Source: Prevotellaceae bacterium (lineage in GTDB: Bacteria; Bacteroidota; Bacteroidia; Bacteroidales; UBA932). Taken from it: 5,672 nt of DNA. Position numbers and translations under genes: made by a program. The notes beneath the pieces are model-generated. The model searched no databases, was not told the origin of the DNA, and saw only the letters and a list, made by a program, of their open reading frames with translations. Of the stretch, positions 1-4,767 are shown piece after piece; position 1 is the stretch's first letter; each line of letters opens with the position of its first letter. The stretch covers positions 1-5,672 of the forward strand of contig JAIRUB010000052.1 of NCBI GenBank assembly GCA_031254635.1. Reading direction: 5' to 3'.

Positions 1-1310
1 ACGTGTATTTCTACCGAGGGCTGATTGTCGGCGGCTGTGGTGAATTTTTCGCTGCGCTTGGTAGGAATGGTGGTGTTCGACTCAATCAACTTAGTCATCA
101 CGCTGCCCATAGTTTCAATACCCAGCGACAGCGGGGTTACATCTAACAATACCATATCCTTTAGATTACTATCGCCCGAAAGAATGGCTCCCTGAATGGC
201 AGCGCCAACGGCTACTACCTCATCGGGATTTACACCTTTGCTGGGCGCCTTGCCGAAGATTTTTTCCACTAAGGCCTGGATAGCGGGAATGCGGGTAGAT
301 CCGCCCACTAAGATAACTTCGTTAATGTCGGAAGGCTGCATTTTGGCATCGGACAAGGCCTTGCGGCAAGGCTCAATGCAACGCTGTATCAATTTGTCGC
401 AAAGTTGTTCAAATTTAGCGCGGGTTAGGGTTTTCACCAAGTGTTTCGGAATACCGTCAACCGGCATAATGTAGGGCAGGTTGATTTCCGTAGAAGTCTG
501 GCTAGACAATTCGATTTTCGCTTTTTCGGCGGCTTCTTTCAAGCGTTGCAAGGCCATCGGGTCTTTGCGCAGGTCGAGGCCACTATTTTCGCCTTTGAAC
601 TCTTCGGCCAACCAGTCAATCAGTACGTGGTCAAAATCGTCGCCGCCAAGATGCGTGTCGCCGTTGGTTGATTTCACTTCAAATACGCCCTCGCCTAATT
701 CCATGATGGAAATGTCGAAGGTGCCGCCACCCAAGTCGAACACAGCTATTTTCATATCCTTATGCTGCTTGTCGAGGCCGTATGCCAAAGCGGCAGCAGT
801 AGGTTCATTGATAATACGTTTCACCGTTAATCCGGCAACCTCGCCGGCCTCTTTAGTCGCTTGACGTTGCGAGTCGCTAAAGTAGGCAGGCACGGTAATT
901 ACAGCTTCTGTAACTTCTTGGCCAAGAAAATCTTCAGCGGTTTTTTTCATTTTTTGCAAAACCATGGCCGAAATTTCCTGAGGGGTATATAAACGGTCGT
1001 CAATTTGTACCCGCGAGGTATTGTTTTCACCCTTAACCACCTTAAAAGGCACACGGCTAACTTCTTGATTTACTTTGTCGAAAGGCTCGCCCATAAAACG
1101 TTTGATAGAGAAAATCGTTTTGTGGGGATTGGTGATTGCCTGCCGTTTGGCAGGGTCGCCGATTTTACGTTCACCGTTATCAGCAAAAGCTACCACTGAA
1201 GGCGTTGTACGTTTGCCTTCGCTATTAATAATTACCACCGGCTCGTTTCCTTCCATCACGGAAACGCAGGAGTTGGTTGTACCTAAGTCAATTCCAATAA
1301 TTTTTCCCAT
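1..1310 (-). CDS. dnaK: Molecular chaperone DnaK (Hsp70), 3' end cut by window edge
   Basis: DnaK is the ATP-dependent cytoplasmic Hsp70 chaperone that works with DnaJ and GrpE to fold and rescue proteins. Reading the minus strand from the ATG at 1310 gives 436 codons of an Hsp70 of usual length about 635. Visible parts are the phosphate-binding loop IDLGTTNS (residues 7-14), the catalytic lysine in FSIKRFMG (Lys70), ITVPAYF (138-144), the segment IINEPTAAALAYG (166-178), the second phosphate loop FDLGGGTFD (191-199), and HLGGDDFD (220-227). The interdomain linker LLDVTPLSLGIETMG follows, with about 45 residues of the substrate-binding beta domain before the left edge. The nucleotide-binding domain is therefore complete and only the C-terminal part is missing. 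The start is fixed by the canonical MGKIIGIDLG N-terminus. The gene is transcribed divergently from the lipoprotein gene. No frameshift or missing key residue was seen. Confidence 0.98.
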   Translation of the reverse strand, partial: MGKIIGIDLGTTNSCVSVMEGNEPVVIINSEGKRTTPSVVAFADNGERKIGDPAKRQAITNPHKTIFSIKRFMGEPFDKVNQEVSRVPFKVVKGENNTSRVQIDDRLYTPQEISAMVLQKMKKTAEDFLGQEVTEAVITVPAYFSDSQRQATKEAGEVAGLTVKRIINEPTAAALAYGLDKQHKDMKIAVFDLGGGTFDISIMELGEGVFEVKSTNGDTHLGGDDFDHVLIDWLAEEFKGENSGLDLRKDPMALQRLKEAAEKAKIELSSQTSTEINLPYIMPVDGIPKHLVKTLTRAKFEQLCDKLIQRCIEPCRKALSDAKMQPSDINEVILVGGSTRIPAIQALVEKIFGKAPSKGVNPDEVVAVGAAIQGAILSGDSNLKDMVLLDVTPLSLGIETMGSVMTKLIESNTTIPTKRSEKFTTAADNQPSVEIH

Positions 1311-1380
1311 ATTTTGTTATTTTTTTAATTAATATTCAGTTATCTATTTAAGATATTTGATACACCATTCTTAGTAGCAC

Positions 1381-1400
1381 ACAACTCTTATGCCAAGAGT
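1381..1400 (-). promoter_or_regulatory. Candidate sigma-54-like (-24/-12) promoter of dnaK
   Basis: Read on the minus strand, positions 1396 to 1381 are TTGGCATAAGAGTTGT. This matches the sigma-54 pattern TGGCA-N6-TTGC at 8 of 9 fixed bases, with a 12-base offset between the two key doublets and a final T in place of C. A start site would fall near 1369, leaving a leader of about 60 bases before the dnaK ATG. The site overlaps an inverted repeat, ACTCTT (1384-1389) and AAGAGT (1395-1400), and AAGAGT recurs at 1403-1408. No TAnnTTTG element was seen on this strand between 1311 and 1440, so this is the best dnaK promoter candidate. It rests on pattern matching only. Confidence 0.4.
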
Positions 1401-1420
1401 AAAAGAGTGACATTTTGGCG
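1401..1420. promoter_or_regulatory. Motif shared with the panB upstream region, possible operator
   Basis: On the minus strand, 1417 to 1401 reads CAAAATGTCACTCTTTT. This matches 16 of 17 bases of positions 2026-2042 upstream of panB. Around it, TGACATTTTGGCG (1408-1420) is a degraded version of the perfect palindrome found at 2023-2035. It lies about ten bases upstream of the -24 element proposed for dnaK. It also lies about 47 bases upstream of the -7 element of the divergent lipoprotein gene, so one site could affect both genes. The regulator is unknown. Confidence 0.4.
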
Positions 1421-1460
1421 AAAATTTATCTCATCAGGCTGCCATTGTGAAAAAAAATTA

Positions 1461-1468
1461 TATCTTTG
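1461..1468 (+). promoter_or_regulatory. Bacteroidetes -7 promoter element of the lipoprotein gene
   Basis: TATCTTTG is a full match to the TAnnTTTG -7 element of the Bacteroidetes primary sigma factor. Transcription would begin near 1472-1476, about 27 bases before the ATG at 1501. No good TTTG -33 element is found 19-21 bases upstream, so the promoter may be weak or helped by an activator. The element lies inside the reading frame that a GTG start at 1447 would use, which argues against that longer start. Confidence 0.55.
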
Positions 1469-1500
1469 TGACTATTAACCTTAAATTTAAGTCTAACTTT

Positions 1501-1947
1501 ATGAGAAAAATTAAACAAACAATCTGTGTTTTTGTATTGGTAGCAGTTTTAAGTAGCTGCGCTACAATATTTTCTACTACAAAACAACAAGTTACATTTA
1601 ATTCGGAACCTTCGGGTGCAATGGTTAAAACAGCTAAAGACGAGGTCGTTTGTCCAGCTACACCTTGTGCCGTAAAGGTAAAGCGTAGTAGTAAATCAAC
1701 TTTTATTTTTGAAAAAGCAGGATTTGAAAATAACTATGCTACTATAAAGGGGAGTTTTAATCCGACGGTACTTTTAAATATCTTACTTGGTGGGCTAATC
1801 GGTTTGGCAGTGGATTATGGAACAGGAGCAGCTTGGACATACAACTACCCAACTGTTTATACTCATCTTACTCCAAAAAATGAGTATAAACATCCAAGCA
1901 ATGAGATACAAATAATAAAATTATCTGAGATAGATTTGGAAGAATAG
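1501..1947 (+). CDS. Small lipoprotein with PEGA-like domain, function unknown
   Basis: This predicted envelope lipoprotein has 148 residues. The N-terminus MRKIK is followed by a hydrophobic stretch and a lipobox ending LSSC, so Cys20 would be lipidated by signal peptidase II processing. The residues after Cys20 (ATIFSTTK) contain no acidic cluster, so the Bacteroidetes surface-export signal is not evident and a periplasm-facing outer-membrane location is more likely. Residues about 31-75 resemble a PEGA-type domain: FNSEPSGAMV, then a Cys pair in CPATPC (Cys51, Cys56), then VKVKRSSKS and KAGFEN. Residues 88-112 form a Gly-rich hydrophobic segment (LLGGLIGLAVDYGTGAAW), seen in related small lipoproteins. 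The in-frame GTG at 1447 is rejected because it would bury the signal peptide behind 18 residues and overlap the promoter. The gene is visibly more AT-rich than dnaK and panB. It stands alone, divergent from dnaK. The molecular function is not known. Confidence 0.8.
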   Translation: MRKIKQTICVFVLVAVLSSCATIFSTTKQQVTFNSEPSGAMVKTAKDEVVCPATPCAVKVKRSSKSTFIFEKAGFENNYATIKGSFNPTVLLNILLGGLIGLAVDYGTGAAWTYNYPTVYTHLTPKNEYKHPSNEIQIIKLSEIDLEE

Positions 1948-1977
1948 TGTTGGAGTACTCTATATATTTATAGGCAT

Positions 1978-2011
1978 TTTGATTCTGAGACTTGTGCTAC
2001 TTATATCTTTG
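1978..2011 (+). promoter_or_regulatory. Possible second, upstream promoter for panB
   Basis: TATCTTTG at 2004-2011 matches the TAnnTTTG -7 element, with a TTTG at 1978-1981 placed 22 bases upstream, one base more than usual. Transcription from here would start near 2016 and pass through the palindrome at 2023-2035. It is weaker than the downstream promoter and may be fortuitous in AT-rich DNA. Confidence 0.3.
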
Positions 2012-2022
2012 AACAAAAGCAA

Positions 2023-2042
2023 TGACAAAATGTCACTTTTTT
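2023..2042 (+). promoter_or_regulatory. Perfect palindrome upstream of panB promoter, possible operator
   Basis: TGACA (2023-2027) and TGTCA (2031-2035) form a perfect 5-base inverted repeat around AAA. It ends 13 bases before the -33 element of panB, a typical place for an activator site, although an effect on the upstream promoter is also possible. Together with the following CTTTTTT it matches the dnaK upstream motif at 1401-1417 in 16 of 17 bases. The binding protein is unknown. Confidence 0.45.
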
Positions 2043-2048
2043 TTCAAT

Positions 2049-2079
2049 TTTGCGGTATTCATTATTTCTGCTACCTTTG
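2049..2079 (+). promoter_or_regulatory. Bacteroidetes-type promoter of panB
   Basis: TTTG at 2049-2052 and TACCTTTG at 2072-2079 are separated by 19 bases, a close fit to the Bacteroidetes consensus TTTG-N19-21-TAnnTTTG. Transcription should start near 2083-2086, giving a leader of about 48 bases before the panB ATG at 2133. This is the best-formed promoter in the window. Confidence 0.75.
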
Positions 2080-2091
2080 TTTTATTATCGT

Positions 2092-2131
2092 AAACACTTA
2101 AACATTTCAACGATTAAACAATTAAACATAA
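2092..2131 (+). repeat. Five 8-base units in the panB leader
   Basis: The panB 5' leader reads as five consecutive octamers of the form AAACNNTT: 2092-2099, 2100-2107, 2108-2115 (diverged, begins CAAC), 2116-2123 and 2124-2131 (ends TAA). They stop one base before the start codon. The tract has almost no G and little base-pairing potential. That fits an unstructured A-rich leader helping initiation in a phylum that rarely uses Shine-Dalgarno pairing. Confidence 0.55.
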
Positions 2132-2132
2132 T

Positions 2133-2948
2133 ATGTCAGTAGAAGGAAAAAAACGTGTTGTCACCACGCATCGTCTTTTTGAAATGAAACAAAGAGGCGA
2201 AAAAATAACCATGCTTACCGCATACGATTACACTATGGCCAAGATTTTAGATGCCGCGGGAATTGATATTATCTTGGTGGGCGATTCGGCTGCCAATGTC
2301 ATGGCAGGTTATGAAACCACGCTCCCCATCACTTTGGACAAAATGATTTATCATGCCCAAAGCGTGGTGCGGGCGGTTAAAAATCCGATGGTAGTAGTGG
2401 ATATGCCTTTTGGTACTTATCAAGGCAATTCCAAAGAAGCTGTAATGTCGGCTATCCGTATGATGAAGGAGAGCGAAGCCGATGCAGTAAAATTAGAGGG
2501 CGGAGCAGAGGTAATTGAGTCGGTACGTCGTATTCTATCTGCCGGTATTCCGGTAATGGGGCATTTGGGCTTAACGCCTCAGTCGATCCTGAAATTCGGC
2601 ACTTATTCCGTAAGGGCAAAGGAAGAAGCGGAGGCTGAAAAATTAATCGCAGATGCACATTTGTTGGAAGAGGCCGGCTGCTTTGCCATTGTGCTGGAAA
2701 AAATTCCTGCAAACTTAGCTGCACGGGTGTCAGCGGAATTAAAAATACCCATCATCGGCATAGGCGCCGGTCGCGAGGTGGACGGACAGGTGTTGGTAAC
2801 GCACGATATGCTGGGATTAAACCAAGACTTCTCGCCTCGCTTCCTTCGTCGTTATCATAATTTATACGAAGAAATGCACAATGCTTTTCAACATTATGTA
2901 AAAGATGTGAAAGCGAGAGATTTTCCGGACGAAAAGGAGCAGTATTGA
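2133..2948 (+). CDS. panB: 3-methyl-2-oxobutanoate hydroxymethyltransferase (ketopantoate hydroxymethyltransferase)
   Basis: PanB is a cytoplasmic enzyme that transfers a hydroxymethyl group from 5,10-methylenetetrahydrofolate to 2-oxoisovalerate, giving ketopantoate. This is the first committed step of pantothenate and CoA synthesis (EC 2.1.2.11). The 271-residue protein is close to the usual length of about 265. It is a single TIM barrel with all family signatures in order: MLTAYDYTMAK (27-37), VGDS with metal ligand Asp51, VDMPFG with Asp90, KLEGG with Glu122, GHLGLTPQ (143-150), the catalytic Glu189 in VLEKIP, and IGIGAG (208-213). The charged tail after residue 255 is variable in the family. 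The ATG follows an A-rich leader and a strong promoter, so the start is well supported. No other pan gene is in the window. The gene appears monocistronic or leads into the repeat block downstream, where no clear T-tailed terminator was seen. Confidence 0.97.
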   Translation: MSVEGKKRVVTTHRLFEMKQRGEKITMLTAYDYTMAKILDAAGIDIILVGDSAANVMAGYETTLPITLDKMIYHAQSVVRAVKNPMVVVDMPFGTYQGNSKEAVMSAIRMMKESEADAVKLEGGAEVIESVRRILSAGIPVMGHLGLTPQSILKFGTYSVRAKEEAEAEKLIADAHLLEEAGCFAIVLEKIPANLAARVSAELKIPIIGIGAGREVDGQVLVTHDMLGLNQDFSPRFLRRYHNLYEEMHNAFQHYVKDVKARDFPDEKEQY

Positions 2949-2951
2949 TTA

Positions 2952-3008
2952 ATTAAAAATTAAAAGAAAGGTGAAGGGTAAAAGGTACGAGGTGCGAAGG
3001 GGAAAGGT
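2952..3008 (+). repeat. Seven-base-period repeat array downstream of panB
   Basis: From 2952 the sequence runs in phase as heptamers: ATTAAAA twice (2952-2965), then GAAAGGT (2966-2972), GAAGGGT (2973-2979), AAAAGGT (2980-2986) and ACGAGGT (2987-2993). A looser purine tract continues to 3008. The GGT-ending units closely resemble the array at 4692-4727; both contain the core AAAAGGTAC. The array is not coding and its purine bias is strong. Confidence 0.65.
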
Positions 3009-3023
3009 AAAAAGAGGGTGTTT

Positions 3024-3106
3024 TTTCCCTGAAGGGGAAACATATTATTAGCCCAGGGTGGAGCTTGCGGAACCCTGGGTTGGGAATGTGCGGAGGATAA
3101 TCGCAC
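3024..3106. repeat. Cluster of three hairpins, REP-like element
   Basis: Three inverted repeats follow one another. The first is TTTCCC (3024-3029) with GGGAAA (3035-3040) and a 5-base loop. The second is CCCAGGGT (3052-3059) with ACCCTGGG (3072-3079) and a 12-base loop, extendable by a G-T and an A-T pair. The third is GTGCG (3088-3092) with CGCAC (3102-3106) and a 9-base loop. No open reading frame with plausible protein features covers the block. Spacing and GC-rich stems in AT-rich DNA suggest a dispersed palindromic (REP/BIME-like) element. The first hairpin has its T-tract before rather than after the stem on the plus strand, so it is a poor terminator for panB. Confidence 0.6.
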
Positions 3107-3167
3107 GAAAAAGGCAGAATGAAGAATATAAATTATAGTACCTAAGTGCAATTCGAAGAATTTTATG

Positions 3168-3175
3168 TAAATTTG
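3168..3175 (+). promoter_or_regulatory. Bacteroidetes -7 element of the MNT/HEPN operon
   Basis: TAAATTTG is a full match to TAnnTTTG. Transcription would start near 3180, only about ten bases before the MNT start codon at 3190, giving a very short leader. No clear TTTG lies 19-21 bases upstream; the best candidate is a GTG at 3146-3148. The promoter would give the module expression independent of panB. Confidence 0.55.
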
Positions 3176-3189
3176 CAAAAAGCTTTGTC

Positions 3190-3501
3190 ATGGACACACA
3201 AATTTTCGAACAAATTCGCCAACTCAAACGGCAAATCATACCGAACGAAAAGGTTATTCTGTTCGGCTCACAAGCCCGTGGTGACGCCAAACCGGATTCG
3301 GATTGGGACTTATTGGTGCTTATCGACAAAGAAAAAAAAACACAAGAAGACGAGGATAAATATGCTTTCCCTTTTGATGAATTGGGTTGGGGTTATGGTG
3401 TAGCTATTAACACATTATTATATACGAAAAAACAATGGGAGCAGGGTGTGATTTTTCCTTTCTACCGAAATGTGATGTGCGAGGGTATAGAAATCAATTA
3501 A
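3190..3501 (+). CDS. MNT-type minimal nucleotidyltransferase, antitoxin-like partner of HEPN gene
   Basis: This 103-residue, single-domain member of the polymerase-beta nucleotidyltransferase superfamily is the usual size for MNT proteins. The hallmark motif is at residues 26-40: Gly26-Ser27, the conserved ARGDA turn, and the metal-binding pair Asp38 and Asp40 in DSDWD, after a beta strand KVILF. A later strand, VAINTLLYTKKQW (71-83), fits the third catalytic strand. The position where many relatives carry a third Asp appears to be Asn74 here. In characterised HEPN/MNT pairs the MNT protein is the antitoxin and can inactivate the HEPN toxin by adding AMP. That role is inferred here from the pairing alone. 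The HEPN gene starts 9 bases after the stop, so both are surely co-transcribed. The start ATG at 3190 fits the promoter at 3168-3175. Confidence 0.88.
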   Translation: MDTQIFEQIRQLKRQIIPNEKVILFGSQARGDAKPDSDWDLLVLIDKEKKTQEDEDKYAFPFDELGWGYGVAINTLLYTKKQWEQGVIFPFYRNVMCEGIEIN

Positions 3502-3510
3502 ACAACAAAT

Positions 3511-3909
3511 ATGGGCATAGACGAAGCAGATAGAAAAGAAATTGTAAAGTTTAGAATGGGAAAAGCAAGGGAAACCCTTGCAGAAATTCCTGTTCATATA
3601 GAAAATAAATTTTACAGAACTGCGGCCAACAGATTGTATTACGCTTGCTACTATGCAGCAACGGCTTTGCTTATCAACGATGGCTACGAGACACACACGC
3701 ATAGTGGAGTAAAAACATTATTGGGCTTGCATTATTTCAGTCAAAATAAAATTGATATGTCATTTAGTAAAATGTACAGGCGTTTGTTCAACTTGCGTCA
3801 AACCGGTGATTACGAAGATTGGGTATTTATTGACGAAGAGGAGGTCAATCCTTTTATTGAGTCAACCAAACAATTTATCGCAGCAATTGAAAAATTGATT
3901 TCAACTTAA
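3511..3909 (+). CDS. HEPN-domain protein, toxin-like partner of MNT gene
   Basis: The protein has 132 residues and is all-helical by appearance, matching the HEPN family of the UPF0332/PF05168 type. Matching features are FYRTAANRLYYACYYAATALL (helix, about 34-54), THSG (63-66) followed by LLGLHYF (70-76), and LRQTGDY (95-101) near the end of the third helix. The last helix, about 111-130, closes the bundle. HEPN toxins of the RNase class carry an RX4-6H motif. No such motif is present; the equivalent place has Arg96-X3-Asp100-Tyr101, which as I recall is usual for this HEPN subfamily. RNA cleavage is therefore not assured. Tyr101 could correspond to the tyrosine that MNT partners modify in some systems, but this is speculative. 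It is the second gene of the operon, and no further gene is attached. Biological role (defence, stress or selfish toxin-antitoxin) is not shown by the sequence. Confidence 0.87.
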   Translation: MGIDEADRKEIVKFRMGKARETLAEIPVHIENKFYRTAANRLYYACYYAATALLINDGYETHTHSGVKTLLGLHYFSQNKIDMSFSKMYRRLFNLRQTGDYEDWVFIDEEEVNPFIESTKQFIAAIEKLIST

Positions 3910-3926
3910 AATTTTTATTAGCACAA

Positions 3927-3951
3927 GAGATATGATATATAACCATATCTC
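3927..3951 (+). repeat. Perfect 8-base inverted repeat after the HEPN gene
   Basis: GAGATATG (3927-3934) and CATATCTC (3944-3951) pair perfectly across a 9-base loop, 17 bases after the HEPN stop and 30 bases before the next ATG. The stem is AT-rich and no T-run follows, so it is not a standard terminator. It could be an mRNA 3'-end structure, an operator, or a boundary of the inserted module. No promoter of the TAnnTTTG type was seen between it and the pseudouridine synthase gene. Confidence 0.45.
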
Positions 3952-3981
3952 ATAAACCGCTTCACGTCTAACGCTTAACGA

Positions 3982-4671
3982 ATGAACATTGCCGACTTTA
4001 TATTGTACGAAGACAACCATCTGTTAGTAATAAACAAACAGGCGGGTCAGATTGTGCAAGGCGACAAAACCGGCGACGAGCCTCTGAGTGAATTGTTGAA
4101 GCGTTTCATCAAAGAACGCGACAATAAGCCCGGTAATGTCTTCATGGGTGTGCCGCACCGGCTTGACAGGCCTGTGAGCGGGGTATCGATCTTTGCCAAA
4201 ACCGGCAAGGCCTTGGAGCGTTTGAATGAAATGTTTCGTAACAACGAACTACACAAGTTGTACTGGGCTATTGTAAAAAAACGTCCGGCGGAGGACACCG
4301 GCTTGTTGACACATTATTTATCAAGAAACGAAAAGATGAATAAAAGCTTTGCCTCATTAGAGCCTAAGCCCGGCACTAAGGAAGCACGCTTGAAGTATCA
4401 TTTGTTAAAGAGCGCTGAAAATTATCATTTGCTCGAAGTGCAGTTATTTACCGGCAGGCATCATCAAATCCGTTGTCAGATGGCTGCCATTGGTTGCTCC
4501 ATTAAAGGGGATTTGAAGTATGGCGCGCCGCGTTCCAATCCCGATGGAAGTATTTCGCTGCACGCCCGCTCAGTTACCTTCATTCATCCCGTAAAGAAAG
4601 AAGAAATAAGCATTGTTGCCCCTGTTCCCAATGAGCCCCTGTGGCAGTACTTTGAAAACAATGAACAATGA
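3982..4671 (+). CDS. RluA-family RNA pseudouridine synthase
   Basis: This enzyme isomerises specific uridines in rRNA or tRNA to pseudouridine in the cytoplasm. The 229-residue protein shows the RluA-family signature HRLDRPVSG at 59-67, with Asp62 as the catalytic aspartate. The N-terminal strand pair ILYEDNHLLVINKQAG (7-22) is typical of the family. The later motif LFTGRHHQIRCQMAAIGCSIKGD (about 155-177) corresponds to the conserved GRxHQIR region, followed by KYGAP and SLHARSVTF. It has no N-terminal S4 RNA-binding domain, so it resembles the short RluA/TruC-like members rather than RluC or RluD. Which RNA site it modifies cannot be told. The stop codon and last residues (NNEQ) lie inside a 7-base repeat. 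No promoter was seen directly upstream, so read-through from the HEPN operon is possible. Confidence 0.94.
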   Translation: MNIADFILYEDNHLLVINKQAGQIVQGDKTGDEPLSELLKRFIKERDNKPGNVFMGVPHRLDRPVSGVSIFAKTGKALERLNEMFRNNELHKLYWAIVKKRPAEDTGLLTHYLSRNEKMNKSFASLEPKPGTKEARLKYHLLKSAENYHLLEVQLFTGRHHQIRCQMAAIGCSIKGDLKYGAPRSNPDGSISLHARSVTFIHPVKKEEISIVAPVPNEPLWQYFENNEQ

Positions 4672-4687
4672 ATAATGAACAATGAAT
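4660..4687 (+). repeat. Tandem heptamer repeat overlapping the pseudouridine synthase stop
   Basis: The units AATGAAC and AATGAAT alternate exactly: 4660-4666, 4667-4673, 4674-4680 and 4681-4687. This equals two perfect copies of a 14-base unit. The first unit and a half encode the end of the pseudouridine synthase and supply its TGA stop at 4669-4671. The remainder is untranslated. Confidence 0.8.
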
Positions 4688-4691
4688 AACC

Positions 4692-4727
4692 AAGGGTAAA
4701 GGGTGAAAAGGTACAAGGTAAAGGGCG
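4692..4727 (+). repeat. Purine-rich near-heptamer array
   Basis: The units are AAGGGTA (4692-4698), AAGGGTG (4699-4705), AAAAGGTAC (4706-4714), AAGGTA (4715-4720) and AAGGGCG (4721-4727). The core GGGTGAAAAGGTACAAGGT at 4701-4719 matches the array after panB (2976-2993) apart from one inserted base and one substitution. It is therefore a second copy of a dispersed repeat, on the same strand. Confidence 0.65.
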
Positions 4728-4767
4728 TCATTCAAAGATTTAATAATTTAAAAAATTAAAGAAAATC

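Noticed and set aside
196..1332. Several plus-strand open frames opposite dnaK (for example 196-474, 481-864, 1075-1332)
   Set aside because: They lie wholly or almost wholly over the clear dnaK coding strand, resemble no protein family, and are expected mirror frames of a conserved gene.
1381..1410. CIRCE-type heat-shock operator upstream of dnaK
   Set aside because: GAGT and CACTC-like pieces are present, but the TTAGCACTC-N9-GAGTGCTAA pattern is not.
1447..1500. Longer lipoprotein start at a GTG at 1447
   Set aside because: It would place 18 residues before the signal peptide and overlap the TATCTTTG promoter element; the ATG at 1501 gives a proper lipoprotein signal.
1953..1973. Palindrome GAGTACTC and short CTATA/TATAG repeat after the lipoprotein gene
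   Set aside because: Stems are too short or loopless and no T-run follows, so a terminator is not supported.
2452..2724. Minus-strand open frame inside panB
   Set aside because: It is antisense to conserved panB codons and has no recognisable protein features.
3024..3040. Rho-independent terminator for panB
   Set aside because: The T-run precedes the stem on the plus strand, and only A residues follow, so it does not have terminator polarity for panB.
2945..3106. CRISPR array
   Set aside because: The repeats are 7 bases long without spacers, and the hairpins differ from one another.
2960..3329. Minus-strand open frames across the repeat block and the MNT gene (2960-3178 and 3048-3329)
   Set aside because: They run through hairpins and purine arrays or oppose the MNT coding strand, and the translations are low-complexity and unlike any family.
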